Assembly (NCBI GenBank): GCA_004570955.1
Contig: SPPL01000008.1
Location: forward strand, 1-64,000
From: Jeotgalicoccus nanhaiensis
GTDB lineage: Bacteria > Bacillota > Bacilli > Staphylococcales > Salinicoccaceae
DNA length: 64,000 nucleotides
Reading direction: 5' to 3'
A program made the translations under genes and the position numbers. Shown here piece by piece: positions 48,065 to 57,902 of the stretch. Below the pieces are notes generated by a model that worked only from the letters and a program-made list of their open reading frames with translations, ran no database searches and was not told the DNA's origin. Positions within the stretch are counted from its first letter, which is position 1. Each line of letters begins with the position of its first letter.

Positions 48065-50992
48065 CTACTTCGTTTTTTCTTTTAGTTTGATTGTTTGAGC
48101 AGATGGAATACTCGTATTTAAATTACATGTAAAGTACAGTACCTGGTCGTCTGACTTACTTCTAAAGTAATCAAGTATCGTTTTCGTACGCTCGCTGTCG
48201 AAATGGACGAATGCATCGTCGATAATAATCGGCAGCTGATAGTAGCCTTTTAGTGCTCTGATAAGGCTTAGACGCAAGCTGATGTACAGCATTTCCTTGG
48301 TCGACTGTGACAGTTCAAGCGGATGGAAGACCTGTCCATTTTTATGTTTCACGAAAATGCCTTCGTCACTGTAGATGACATTAATATAACGGCCTTTCGT
48401 TACAAATTCAAATGTTTCCCTCGCCTCTTCTATTACTATCGGCAGACGCTCATCTTTGATGGCTTTAATATGCGTCTCAATTAAGATACGAATGTATGTC
48501 AGGGACATATATTCTTCAGCCAGACTCTGCACAACGCCTTTACGCATACCGTAGAGGTGGTTCAGTTCACTCAGCTTGCCGTCACTTTCCAGAAGCTTGA
48601 TTTCATTGTTGATTTTAACCAGTGCCTCTTGTTCCAGCTGAATCTGCTCATTCAGATTATCAAGCTGGGCACCGATATTATCTTCATCCGCTTTCAAATC
48701 TGCTAAGAGACGGCCCGACAGCTCGTTTCTGAGGTCATAGTCGAAGTGTTCTTCATCCAGTTTGTCGCTTAGTTCTTTAAAGCGGTTGACATTGTTTATA
48801 TACTCGCTGTGTTTTCTCGCGTAATAGTAATATTCTTCCTCGTCGTCCGCCTCCACATAATCCAGAAGCTGATTCAGCTCACGCTGCGATGCTGCATTCC
48901 GCTCTTCCAGTACTGTAATTTCATTTTCCAGAAGGTCCGCCTGTTCTCTGAGGTTGTAATACATCGCCTCATCTTTTTGGAGTTTCGACGACAGCTGACC
49001 TGCTTCATGGAAGATGGAAGTTTGCTTGTAATGAATACCGAACGCGCTCACTTCTTCACTTACACGTGTGTCAAAATCATTCAGATTTTTAGTAATATTA
49101 TCTAGTTCCTGCTGTTCTCTGTTAATCTGATGACGCTTCTGTTTAATCTGGCGTATTGTGTATATTGCATCGACGATATATTTATCGTCAAGTTCGGGAT
49201 TCACTTTCAAATTATGTTTCACTTCAGCAAGCTGTGTGTTTAAATGATCCTGATTCGCTTCGTTTACTGACAGCGTTTCTTTCAGATCATCCAGTTTAAC
49301 TGAAAATGAATTGCGTTTCGCGCGCAGGCCTTTTAATTCCTGCCGAAGATCTTTAGCATCATCGATATCAAAGTCGATATCATATTCGTTTTTGAGTGCA
49401 TTAATTTCATCCTGCAGCGTGTCAACTTCCTGCTGATAATCGGTCTTCAGCGTATCCTGTTCGCGATTATTCGTAATAACCAGTATAAACAGCGCTGCCG
49501 CACCCACAGCAAGCGAAAGTCCGCCGTATAAGTAGCTGTTGTTGATAATAAACATAACACCGATCGCTATTGCGATAATACTGATTGTAATAATCAGCGC
49601 TGCCTGCCAGTTCTTTACTCTGTCACGTTCGCGTTTTTCGCGTTCGTAATCTTTTTCAATCAGCTGATACATGCGTTTCTTTTCAACCAGTTCGAATTCA
49701 CGATCCAGCACTTCGCGTTTCTTTTTCATTCTGCCATCGTCAATCTGATTGCGTTCCGACTCTTCAATTTCGGCATCAAGCTGTTTAATATCTGCTCTCA
49801 AATGATCAATCTCACGAATTAAATACTGTTCTTCCAGCATAATTTCATCGTACTTCGACAGCAGTGACTGCACGGACTCACGAACGATATTCGAATCGTC
49901 GACATCCGGGTGCTCTTCCTGCCAGCCGATGTCTTTCTGCAGATTTAAAATCTCATTTTCAAGATTTGCTGCCGAGTTTGATAAACGTACAGCTTCCATG
50001 TTCTGCTGTTTAATTTCGGGTTCTTCTTTTTGCAGTGCTTCAAGATAGCTGATTATATTTTTATCAGGGAACTTCACATGCTGTATTTCAGCAATCAGTG
50101 TTTTAAGTTTCTCCTGACGGAGACCGATATCTTTGGCCGTCTGTTTAACATGGTTACGCAGTGATTCGTAACGTTCGATTCCGCGCTCCGGGAAGTTGAC
50201 CGGTTCGATATTAAGCTTGCTCTCAAGCGCCTTCCAGTCTTTAATATCTTTGTGATACATGACTTCTTTCATTTTCTGCTTGCGGATCATTTCCATCTGA
50301 TTCAATGCATGTTTTTTGGAATTTAAGCTTTCGAGCGTTTTAACCTGCTCATTAATAAACATTTTATATTCTTCTTCATGTTTTTCAAGCCCGCGGATTT
50401 TTTCGCTTAAATCATTCAAATCCTGAAGCTCTGTATTAATAACCGGGTTAATGCCGTTTCTCTTGTACAGCATTTTAAGTTCTTTGTCGATGGCATTCAG
50501 CATCTCATCGTATTCGTGGGAGCCGAGCGCTCCTGCACGGAGCAGATATTCCTGCAGCTTGTCTTCAGTCATATTTTTGTGAATATCCTGAAGTCCGAGC
50601 ACATCGAACGAAAATATAGAACGGTATGTACGTTTGTCTATATAGTTCATTTTTTTAGTAAGCCATTCTTCACCCTTAGTTGTACCATCTTTAAAGTACA
50701 CCTTCACATCGCCCTGGACTTTTCCTTTTAGTCTCTCTATTTCCACGGGTTCTGGTTCATCTTTAAATTTTACTGTCAGCCTGCCGCCGTAAAGGTTATG
50801 CATACGAGGTTCACGGCGCGGCTCCTGTTCCTTTTTCGTTGGAAAACCGAACAGCACAGAATGAATAAAGGACATCATCGTCGACTTGCCGGCTTCATTT
50901 TCACCGAATATCTGAATGAAATCCTGATTTGTATTAAATTCCTGTTTAATAATTTTACCGTAGCCGTATATATTTACTGATAGGATTTTCAT
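48065..50992 (-). CDS. yhaN: SbcC/Rad50-like ATPase YhaN
   Basis: 975 residues. Walker A GENEAGKSTMMSFIHSVLFG at about 30-49 and the Rad50-type DDAFVHFD Walker B near the C-terminus, joined by long coiled coils (about 165-450 and 520-830). Unusually for an SMC-like protein there is a hydrophobic hairpin near 455-500, likely two transmembrane helices, so the coils may be tethered to the membrane. It works with the nuclease YhaO, whose gene ends 7 bases upstream. The family is known from Bacillus but poorly studied. Confidence 0.88.
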   Translation of the reverse strand: MKILSVNIYGYGKIIKQEFNTNQDFIQIFGENEAGKSTMMSFIHSVLFGFPTKKEQEPRREPRMHNLYGGRLTVKFKDEPEPVEIERLKGKVQGDVKVYFKDGTTKGEEWLTKKMNYIDKRTYRSIFSFDVLGLQDIHKNMTEDKLQEYLLRAGALGSHEYDEMLNAIDKELKMLYKRNGINPVINTELQDLNDLSEKIRGLEKHEEEYKMFINEQVKTLESLNSKKHALNQMEMIRKQKMKEVMYHKDIKDWKALESKLNIEPVNFPERGIERYESLRNHVKQTAKDIGLRQEKLKTLIAEIQHVKFPDKNIISYLEALQKEEPEIKQQNMEAVRLSNSAANLENEILNLQKDIGWQEEHPDVDDSNIVRESVQSLLSKYDEIMLEEQYLIREIDHLRADIKQLDAEIEESERNQIDDGRMKKKREVLDREFELVEKKRMYQLIEKDYEREKRERDRVKNWQAALIITISIIAIAIGVMFIINNSYLYGGLSLAVGAAALFILVITNNREQDTLKTDYQQEVDTLQDEINALKNEYDIDFDIDDAKDLRQELKGLRAKRNSFSVKLDDLKETLSVNEANQDHLNTQLAEVKHNLKVNPELDDKYIVDAIYTIRQIKQKRHQINREQQELDNITKNLNDFDTRVSEEVSAFGIHYKQTSIFHEAGQLSSKLQKDEAMYYNLREQADLLENEITVLEERNAASQRELNQLLDYVEADDEEEYYYYARKHSEYINNVNRFKELSDKLDEEHFDYDLRNELSGRLLADLKADEDNIGAQLDNLNEQIQLEQEALVKINNEIKLLESDGKLSELNHLYGMRKGVVQSLAEEYMSLTYIRILIETHIKAIKDERLPIVIEEARETFEFVTKGRYINVIYSDEGIFVKHKNGQVFHPLELSQSTKEMLYISLRLSLIRALKGYYQLPIIIDDAFVHFDSERTKTILDYFRSKSDDQVLYFTCNLNTSIPSAQTIKLKEKTK

Positions 50993-50999
50993 AATTTCA

Positions 51000-52184
51000 C
51001 TACTTCCTCATCAACATTTTTAGACGATCTTCACCCATCTTGAGAAGTTCGCCCGGCGATACTTCACTGATTGGCGGCAGATAACGGTTAATGTTCGGAT
51101 CCATATACATCGTATTAACCGCACTTCTGAATAACTCTTCATTATCTGAGTAACTCGTTTTAATATCTTTCAGCAATGCTATCTGCTCTTCATTATTATA
51201 TGAGACATTAATATTATCAATCCAGACGAATTCAGAAATATTCACTTCATCTTCCTGGAGCAGTTCGATCAGTTCATTATAGTCGCTTTGAGAAATTTCA
51301 TCTTCTCCGTCATAGTTCAGCTGAAGATTAACAATGTACTTGCTCTTCTCTCTCAGACTCTGTTTGAATTCAACAATCTGCTGATACAGCTCTTCTTTCC
51401 TCAGTGAATTTGTATCCAGTTCAAGATTTTCAAAAACCACTTCCTGTACCGGAACAAAGTTTGCCGATAAAGAAACGTCGTCCCCTTCGACAAGGAGAAA
51501 ACCCTTTTCGCCGGTTTCATTTTTATGACGCCCCTGGATGTTGCCTGAATAATGAACCTGCGGTAAATCCGCCAGCTGCGACCGGACATGAATATGACCG
51601 AGCGCCCAATAATGGTACAGTTTGCTGTTCAGTGCTTCCAGATTAAATTCTGTATAGCGCTTAGCATCGTACTTTGTTTTTGCATATGTTCCGTGCAGCA
51701 TACCGATATGAATACCCCGGTTATCTGTATTTGTCGGGTACTCATCCAGTTTGTTTTCATAGGATTCGTCCAGCAGATAGCTGAAACCGTGCAGATAAAT
51801 CCGTTCACCCTTCGAGCTCAGCATTTCATAAGTTTCAACATTCTCTTTAAAGACGGACACATTATTCGGCCACGTCGTTTTAAAGCCGGAGGAAATTGGA
51901 TCGTGGTTTCCGTGGATCATATAAACGAAGATGCCTTTTTCTTTTAATCTGTTAAATTCTTTTTTAAGGAATATTTCAGACTTCAAAGAACGGTTCGACT
52001 GATCGAATACATCCCCTGAGATAAGGAGGAAATCCACACCCTCTTTAATTGCAAAATCAATCATCCGGGTGACACTTTTATATGTACTTGTCATTAAAAT
52101 TTCCAGTATATTACTCGGCATCTTGGACCGGGATTTAAACGGACTGTCCAGGTGCAAATCTGCCGCATGGATAAATTTAACCAT
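51000..52184 (-). CDS. yhaO: DNA repair metallophosphoesterase YhaO (SbcD/Mre11-like)
   Basis: 394 residues from the ATG at 52184 (GGTGA upstream); longer frames lack a site. Mre11-type metal motifs: HAADLHLD (about 5-12), ISGDVFDQSNR, HGNHDPI and the later GHIHVR. It should be the nuclease partner of YhaN, by analogy with SbcD-SbcC. First gene of yhaO-N-M. Confidence 0.9.
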   Translation of the reverse strand: MVKFIHAADLHLDSPFKSRSKMPSNILEILMTSTYKSVTRMIDFAIKEGVDFLLISGDVFDQSNRSLKSEIFLKKEFNRLKEKGIFVYMIHGNHDPISSGFKTTWPNNVSVFKENVETYEMLSSKGERIYLHGFSYLLDESYENKLDEYPTNTDNRGIHIGMLHGTYAKTKYDAKRYTEFNLEALNSKLYHYWALGHIHVRSQLADLPQVHYSGNIQGRHKNETGEKGFLLVEGDDVSLSANFVPVQEVVFENLELDTNSLRKEELYQQIVEFKQSLREKSKYIVNLQLNYDGEDEISQSDYNELIELLQEDEVNISEFVWIDNINVSYNNEEQIALLKDIKTSYSDNEELFRSAVNTMYMDPNINRYLPPISEVSPGELLKMGEDRLKMLMRK

Positions 52185-52231
52185 TAGATTCACCATTCCT
52201 TCAGAAAAAACTCTATTCTTCAACATTATAA

Positions 52232-52259
52232 CAAAAAAGAGAGGCCGGCACGGCCTCTC
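52232..52259 (-). terminator. terminator between yheA and yhaO
   Basis: Perfect 9-bp stem GAGAGGCCG / CGGCCTCTC with a 3-base loop; T run on the minus strand, 15 bases after the yheA stop. Confidence 0.85.
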
Positions 52260-52274
52260 AACTAATTTTTCTAT

Positions 52275-52625
52275 TTATTGATTATTAATTTCATAAAGCT
52301 CTTCGATAGGCTTCATGATAACACGGTTTAAGTCCTGGATCAGCTGGCTCATTTTCTGTTCAGCTTCCATTAAACCTTTAATGTTTTCATCATTTTCAAT
52401 TTCCTGTGCCGAGTTTTGAGCTTTTTGAATTTCTTCTTCTAAAAGTTCTTCGCCCTGCATTTGTTTTTGCTGTAATGTCATTTGAATATCTCTGAAATCA
52501 TCAAACAATTTTTTTGATTCAGCATCTTCGTTAACCTTGCTGTAAAGTTCCTTCATTTGCTGAAATTCTTCTGATTCGCGCAGTGCACTTTCAAGTGCAT
52601 TTGCCTGATCGTATACATTAGCCAT
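52275..52625 (-). CDS. yheA: YlbF/YmcA-family protein YheA
   Basis: 116 residues, all-helical, acidic and glutamine-rich, with the YlbF-family run ANALESALRESEEFQQMKEL at the start. Relatives YlbF and YmcA act in a complex that steers RNase Y; YheA itself is uncharacterised. It lies 53 bases after yheB, as in Bacillus. Confidence 0.88.
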   Translation of the reverse strand: MANVYDQANALESALRESEEFQQMKELYSKVNEDAESKKLFDDFRDIQMTLQQKQMQGEELLEEEIQKAQNSAQEIENDENIKGLMEAEQKMSQLIQDLNRVIMKPIEELYEINNQ

Positions 52626-52678
52626 TAATATAAAACTCCTTTTAGTTTGATAGTGTTACATTAACACAAATTTACTAT

Positions 52679-53809
52679 TTAGAAAAACAATACTAATATG
52701 CCCTGGGCAATCCCGACAATTCCACCGAGTACGTAGCCGAGCATCATAATCATTTTGAATTCTTTATTTGCAACATCCATGACGAGAGATTCCAGTTTAG
52801 CCAGCTCAAAACTGTCAATCTGTTTTTTAATAACTTCTGCAAGCTGCAGTTTATTCATTATCTTACTCATGTTCTTGCCCGAATACTCGATAAAGTTATC
52901 CTTCAGCTTGTATTTGCCTTTTTCTTTAAAGCGGATAAAAAGATCTTTATTGAAGTCTGTAATCGGTGTATTTAATATTTTTCTAATATCAATTTTCTGC
53001 TGCATCACTTCTATAATACTATTTAAGATATTATCGAGGTCTGAGCTCGTCACTAGTTCAGATAATCCGCTCTGCTTCAGTTTATTATACTCATCTTCTA
53101 TGACCCGTGTTTCAATATTAATCATCTTCTCCTGCTGAATCAGTTTCAGCAGTTCAGTCTGAACGCGCTCGGTCATCGATTCTTTTGTCATCACGTATTT
53201 TAAACTGCGGGCAAGACGGCCTCTGTTTTCAGTAAACTCATCAACCATTGTATAAATGTCATGAAATCCTTTGTCAGAAGAAATATACTGTACGAGTTTA
53301 TCGTTAATATCATAAGCAAGATGAGATACTTTATTATCAATCGCATGGAGCGCATCTTCGGGCATGATATCATTTATCGTTCTGACGTACAATTTCTGTC
53401 CTTCTTCAAAGACTTTTGCACGTATTTCTTCATTAAATGAAGTAACGATTTTTTCTGTCAGACCCGACGACAGACGTTCCAGGAAATAACCCGGAGTCAG
53501 CCGTTCGGTTTCTATCGTTTCTATCTGCCTGTCTATAAAATGCATTATTAATTTATCAGTTTCCGTACTTTTTAATTTCTCTTCGAAAACTTCCGGTGTT
53601 AACAGATGCCCTGTTATAATTTCACCAAGTTTCGTCGAGGCCTCATCCCGCCGGAGAGGGATTACTCCCGGTGTGAACGGCAGCCGTTTGCCGAACAGGT
53701 ATTTTGCTTCATACGGCCTGAAAAGCATTTTAATTGCAATCGTATTTGTCAGACCGCCGATCAGCGCACCAATCAGCGCCATCATCATAACCTGAATGAT
53801 TGGATTCAT
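52679..53809 (-). CDS. yheB: DUF445-family membrane protein YheB
   Basis: 376 residues. Hydrophobic helices at both ends (about 1-25 and 355-376) with a long helical soluble region between. The GALIGGLTNTIAIKMLFRPYEAKY and RLPFTPGVIPLRRDE motifs are hallmarks of DUF445. Function unknown; pairs with yheA. Confidence 0.9.
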   Translation of the reverse strand: MNPIIQVMMMALIGALIGGLTNTIAIKMLFRPYEAKYLFGKRLPFTPGVIPLRRDEASTKLGEIITGHLLTPEVFEEKLKSTETDKLIMHFIDRQIETIETERLTPGYFLERLSSGLTEKIVTSFNEEIRAKVFEEGQKLYVRTINDIMPEDALHAIDNKVSHLAYDINDKLVQYISSDKGFHDIYTMVDEFTENRGRLARSLKYVMTKESMTERVQTELLKLIQQEKMINIETRVIEDEYNKLKQSGLSELVTSSDLDNILNSIIEVMQQKIDIRKILNTPITDFNKDLFIRFKEKGKYKLKDNFIEYSGKNMSKIMNKLQLAEVIKKQIDSFELAKLESLVMDVANKEFKMIMMLGYVLGGIVGIAQGILVLFF

Positions 53810-53863
53810 TATTATTTCACCCCTTATTCAACTTAATAACTATATATTACTTTTTACAGAAAT

Positions 53864-53890
53864 AAAAGAAAAAGCACCCTCGCGGGTGCT
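53864..53890 (-). terminator. terminator of the XRE regulator gene
   Basis: Perfect 7-bp stem AGCACCC / GGGTGCT (53873-53890) with a 4-base loop; T run on the minus strand. Confidence 0.8.
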
Positions 53891-53895
53891 GAAAC

Positions 53896-54342
53896 TTACC
53901 GATTGCTTTTGCGTTCGAAGTAAGTTCTTATTTCTCTTTCAATATATGATGCATGAACCGGCTGGTTATCTGCATTTAACACTCTGTAAATTGAATTCGT
54001 TTTGTTGAATTCCAATTTATAGCCATTATTTGATTCAAGTGTTTCCCAATAAATATTTTCTTTTTCATAATTTGGGTATATTGCCGAGCCTCTTGATAAG
54101 ACCTGCGTAAGTTCCAGTGGATCTCCGCCAAAAAGATTCGTCAGTACTTCACTATCTCTAAACAGTGCACAAAGCGAGATACATGTTGTCCAGTTGGGTA
54201 ATATTCGCTCTTTTTCTATTTGTACCAGCGTTTTTTTGGATAATCCAATGGTGTGGCTCATAGCATCCTGGGTGTATCCAGCCTCCGTTCGAACTATCTT
54301 GAACTTAGACTGTAGAATCTCTGTAAATTCCTGCTTATCCAT
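53896..54342 (-). CDS. XRE-family transcriptional regulator
   Basis: 148 residues. The N-terminal helix-turn-helix (about 12-65: RTEAGYTQDAMSHTIGLSKKTLVQIEKER) is of the XRE kind. The C-terminal 80 residues (from about ENIYWETLESNNGYKLE) form a small module I do not recognise, perhaps a sensor. It stands alone between yheB and the symporter gene; targets unknown. Confidence 0.82.
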   Translation of the reverse strand: MDKQEFTEILQSKFKIVRTEAGYTQDAMSHTIGLSKKTLVQIEKERILPNWTTCISLCALFRDSEVLTNLFGGDPLELTQVLSRGSAIYPNYEKENIYWETLESNNGYKLEFNKTNSIYRVLNADNQPVHASYIEREIRTYFERKSNR

Positions 54343-54514
54343 TAAAATCGTCCCTTCACAGCACCGCGATTAAAAGTTAATCCATTATGCTTGTATATCA
54401 ATTTACCTGATATACATTGTAAATGATAATTATTACAAATTAAAGAGATTATGAAAAAATTCACTAATTATTCACTATTGAACAAAATTTTTCATTCTAC
54501 TTAAATAAATAAAA

Positions 54515-54556
54515 AGAAGTACGGGAGACAGTGTGATACTGCCTCGTCATACTTCC
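54515..54556 (-). terminator. terminator of the symporter gene
   Basis: Imperfect long hairpin (GAAGTA...TACTTC outer arms, CAGT/ACTG inner arms), T-rich on the minus strand, starting 12 bases after the stop. Confidence 0.65.
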
Positions 54557-54567
54557 TTGTTTTTTAA

Positions 54568-55890
54568 TTACTTATTGACGATTTCACCGTCAACATATTT
54601 ACTCTTGCCTTTAATGAACTTGCCTTCTTTAACATTCTGCTGATGATCGATCACAAGCGCAATCGTTGCATCACCAGTAATATTAACTACCGTACGCGTC
54701 ATATCCAGAAGTCTGTCGATACCGAGAATAATACCAATTGCTGCCGGATCAAGTCCTACTGCAGTTAATACCATCGCGAGCATTACGAGACCGACACCCG
54801 GTACTCCTGCTGTTCCGATACTTGCAATTGTCGCAATAATGACGACAGTCGCCATTTGTCCGATTGTTAAATCGATACCTGACAGCTGAGCGATAAATAC
54901 TGTCGCAACACCCTGCATAATTGCGGTACCGTCCATATTCACAGTTGCACCAAGCGGCTGTACGAAACTTGAGATACTTTTGCGGATACCAAGTTTGTTC
55001 TGCGCAGTTTCAAGTGATACAGGCAACACAGCACTTGAAGATGAAGTACTGAATGCTACCGACATTGCAGGTGCAAAGTTCTTAATAAACCAGACAAAGC
55101 TCTTCTTGCCGAGGAACTGAACTACCGAACCATATACTAAGGCAAAATGTATGAATAATGCCAGCAGCACACAGATAAAGTACATTCCGAGCTGCTGAAT
55201 AGCGCCGAAGCCAGCCTGTGTAAATGCAGTTGCTACAAGGCCAAATGCACCGAATGCAGCAAAGTATTTCATAATTGCCAGAACAATCCACATTATTACT
55301 TCGTTAGCTTGTTCGAATAATGTAATGATTCCGCCTGCTTTCTCTTTGACGGCAATTAACCCGACGCCGATAAAAATTGCAAAAGCAATAATTTGAAGCA
55401 TGTTCTGATCAGCCAGTGCAACAAATAAATTATCAGGAATAATATTAATTAATGTCTGATCAAATGTTGTTTCCATCGCAAGCTGTGTGTCGCCGCCTTC
55501 AAGTTCTGTCGATCGGTATTCCGACACTTCCTCGGTATTCAATAAGTCTGCCTGTCCCTCACCAGGCTCAAGTATCAATGCAACTCCAATAGCCAGTGAA
55601 ATTGCAATTGCAGTTGTTATCAAGTAGAAAACCATTGTTTTAATACCGATAAGTCCGAGTGTTTTCGGGTCCCCGACACTTACAACTCCGAGTACAATCG
55701 AAATGAATACGACCGGTACAACTACCATAAAGATAAGATTTAAGAATATTTGCCCGAGCACATTAAATATGTACTGATCAATCCATTGGACCCATGCAGC
55801 GTCCGCCATTGTATTAAATATTGACCCTACTGCAATCCCCGCAATTAAAGCGATTACAATATAGAGTGTGAGTTTATTTCCTACTTTCAT
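54568..55890 (-). CDS. gltP: dicarboxylate/amino acid:cation symporter, glutamate/aspartate type
   Basis: 440 residues, eight helices plus two re-entrant loops. HP1 carries SSSSAVLP (about 279-286), helix 7 the NMDGTA sodium/substrate motif, and helix 8 DRLLDMTRTVVNITGDA. The Arg in DMTRT is the residue that binds the side-chain carboxyl in acidic amino acid carriers, so glutamate/aspartate or a C4-dicarboxylate is preferred over neutral substrates. GGGGG precedes the ATG. Confidence 0.88.
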   Translation of the reverse strand: MKVGNKLTLYIVIALIAGIAVGSIFNTMADAAWVQWIDQYIFNVLGQIFLNLIFMVVVPVVFISIVLGVVSVGDPKTLGLIGIKTMVFYLITTAIAISLAIGVALILEPGEGQADLLNTEEVSEYRSTELEGGDTQLAMETTFDQTLINIIPDNLFVALADQNMLQIIAFAIFIGVGLIAVKEKAGGIITLFEQANEVIMWIVLAIMKYFAAFGAFGLVATAFTQAGFGAIQQLGMYFICVLLALFIHFALVYGSVVQFLGKKSFVWFIKNFAPAMSVAFSTSSSSAVLPVSLETAQNKLGIRKSISSFVQPLGATVNMDGTAIMQGVATVFIAQLSGIDLTIGQMATVVIIATIASIGTAGVPGVGLVMLAMVLTAVGLDPAAIGIILGIDRLLDMTRTVVNITGDATIALVIDHQQNVKEGKFIKGKSKYVDGEIVNK

Positions 55891-55930
55891 GTATATCCCC
55901 CTTAGCTAATACTTTCTGAATATGTATTCA

Positions 55931-55960
55931 AGTATACTTTGCTAAATGGATATTTGTCTA
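55931..55960 (-). promoter_or_regulatory. gltP promoter
   Basis: Minus strand TAGACA (55955-55960), 18-base spacer, TATACT (55931-55936). Confidence 0.55.
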
Positions 55961-55994
55961 TAAAATTAAAGTAAAGATTATGGATGAACTGCTC

Positions 55995-56019
55995 TAAAAC
56001 GCATGGTTAAGCGTTTTCA
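55995..56019 (-). terminator. weak terminator of the two-component operon, overlapping a cre-like word
   Basis: Arms AAAACGC / GCGTTTT with an 8-base loop between the response regulator gene and gltP. The word GTTAAGCGTTTTCA (56006-56019) fits the cre consensus at 12 of 14 positions; either reading is tentative. Confidence 0.4.
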
Positions 56020-56047
56020 CAGGATGAATAATTTTTATCATTTTACA

Positions 56048-56680
56048 CTAAAAATCAATAATGTTGAATTTTATTGCATAAATGACAGCCTGAGTCCGGT
56101 CTGACACTTCCAGTTTATTTAAGATATGACTCACATGGGTTTTAACAGTTTTCTCGCTGACAAATAGCGCCTCGCTGATTTCCTTGTTAGACTGGCCTTT
56201 AACAATTTCCTTCAGCACTTCAGTCTCTCTTCTCGACAGTATATTCCGTTCATGCGGCAGATTGCCTGTTTTATCGATAACTTTTAAAATGTCAGGATGC
56301 ACAACCCTGTCACCTTCTATAACGTTTTTTATCGACTGAATCAGTTCTTCCACATCCATCTCCTTAATAATATAACCGTCCGCTCCGGCACGGAAGACAG
56401 GACGAATGTATTCCTCGCTCGTATAGCTTGAAAGAACCAGCACCTTAATGTGTTTATACTTTTCTTTCAATAAAGCAGTCAGCTCAATCCCGTCCATTTC
56501 AGGCATGACGAGATCGATTAGCACGAGATTAATCTTGTCATGATTATCTTCCAGATATTCAAGCGTCTCCCGGCCGCTGTCAAAATCTTCAACTACATTA
56601 ATGTCGGATGTTGTTGATAATAAAAATTTCATGCCTTCTCTTACAACCTGATGGTCGTCAGTAAGAATTATATTATACAT
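56048..56680 (-). CDS. response regulator, NarL/LuxR type, AirR-like
   Basis: 210 residues. Receiver domain with acidic pocket DD at 8-9, phosphoacceptor Asp56 (LVLIDLVMP) and a conserved Lys in the IIKE loop. The C-terminal LuxR helix-turn-helix is at about 145-205 (LSRRETEVLKEIVKGQSNKEI). It directly abuts the sensor gene. Length and partner match AirR (YhcR/VraR-like) of S. aureus, which responds to oxygen and redox state. Confidence 0.88.
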   Translation of the reverse strand: MYNIILTDDHQVVREGMKFLLSTTSDINVVEDFDSGRETLEYLEDNHDKINLVLIDLVMPEMDGIELTALLKEKYKHIKVLVLSSYTSEEYIRPVFRAGADGYIIKEMDVEELIQSIKNVIEGDRVVHPDILKVIDKTGNLPHERNILSRRETEVLKEIVKGQSNKEISEALFVSEKTVKTHVSHILNKLEVSDRTQAVIYAIKFNIIDF

Positions 56681-57799
56681 TTAATTGCCTCCAAGTTTTA
56701 TACGTGTAATTAACACAGTTCCGAGCCCTTGGCCGGACTGAATTTCAAAGGAACCGCCCATTTTATGTACGCGTTCATGCATGTTTGTCAGCCCATGGCT
56801 GACACCTGTTTTTTCTGCCGGAATAAAACCCCTGCCCTTGTCACTGATTACAAGCCTCAGCTCTTCATCAGTAAATTCCAGCAGTACTTCTGCATTTTTT
56901 GTCCCCGCGTGTTTCCTGATATTATTAAGTCCCTCTTGAACGATACGGTACAATTCAATTTCTGTCTCGTCCGGTATATTATAAAAACCATTCACTGTAA
57001 TTTCTATATTCAAATCGAGAATTTTAGCGTAATGATTGACCGCTTCGATTATACCGTTCTCGAGACCGATTGGTTTTAATTGCCAAATCAGCGCCTTCAT
57101 CTCTTTCATTGCATATTTCGATGTATTTTCTATTCTTTCAAAGGCGAGACTGCTCTGCTCGCTGTCCTTTAAAGCTTTAGCCGCATGAGATGTAATACCG
57201 ATAGAAAACAGCATCTGGTTAACCGAATCGTGAAGTTCGCGTGCGAGCCGCTGACGTTCTTTGATAATCATATTTTCTTTTTCCCGCGTCGTTAAATCCA
57301 GCCGTTTCAGTGTAGAACCGAGCTGAAAGGCCACCGACTCCAGAAGATCCAGCTCATCCTTTTGAAACTCAGTACTGTAAGGTGTCGCCACATTTAATAA
57401 ACCGAAAGATTCCACACCGGAAATCAGCGGCACTGTAGCGTGATGTGTAATATTATTATTTTCATCAGGCATTTCCCGCGCAGCCTTTTCGAGCCTCGAA
57501 CAGGCTACGATATTCGTCGCATTCGACAATTCTCCTTTATTAAATTTATTGACGCACCAGCATTTGTCATTGCACAGGTATGTATGACCGTTATACTGCA
57601 AAGTAGGCGGTAGCTGATAATGTGCGCTCAGTTCATGCCTGCCGTCTTCATTAATAAAAAATATCCAGCCGGTTTTAAAATTTGAATGGTCGATGAGCAT
57701 TTTCAATGCCCCGTCAATCATCGACTGGCGGTGGGTTTCCGTATTTAAGAACTCAGCAATATCTTTTAAAAGCTGTAACTTACTTTTCACTGTTATCAT
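56681..57799 (-). CDS. cytoplasmic GAF-domain histidine kinase with a cysteine cluster, AirS-like
   Basis: 372 residues, no transmembrane segment. N-terminal GAF domain (about 15-165), then HisKA_3 with the phosphorylated His190 in RELHDSVNQ, then an HATPase domain ending near 370 (GRGF, GLTNMHERV). Within the GAF domain lie Cys76, Cys80, Cys82 and Cys100 (C-x3-C-x-C-x17-C), a pattern fit to hold an Fe-S cluster as in AirS of S. aureus. The thiol-oxidation genes just across the divergent promoter region suit a redox sensor. Confidence 0.85.
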   Translation of the reverse strand: MITVKSKLQLLKDIAEFLNTETHRQSMIDGALKMLIDHSNFKTGWIFFINEDGRHELSAHYQLPPTLQYNGHTYLCNDKCWCVNKFNKGELSNATNIVACSRLEKAAREMPDENNNITHHATVPLISGVESFGLLNVATPYSTEFQKDELDLLESVAFQLGSTLKRLDLTTREKENMIIKERQRLARELHDSVNQMLFSIGITSHAAKALKDSEQSSLAFERIENTSKYAMKEMKALIWQLKPIGLENGIIEAVNHYAKILDLNIEITVNGFYNIPDETEIELYRIVQEGLNNIRKHAGTKNAEVLLEFTDEELRLVISDKGRGFIPAEKTGVSHGLTNMHERVHKMGGSFEIQSGQGLGTVLITRIKLGGN

Positions 57800-57902
57800 C
57801 CCTTTTAATAAATTGTAAGAAATTTGTTACACTTAATACAGCTGTTAACACTTATAATATAAAAGTAAGTTACAAAACTAAAACGAAAGGACAAGCGCTG
57901 AT

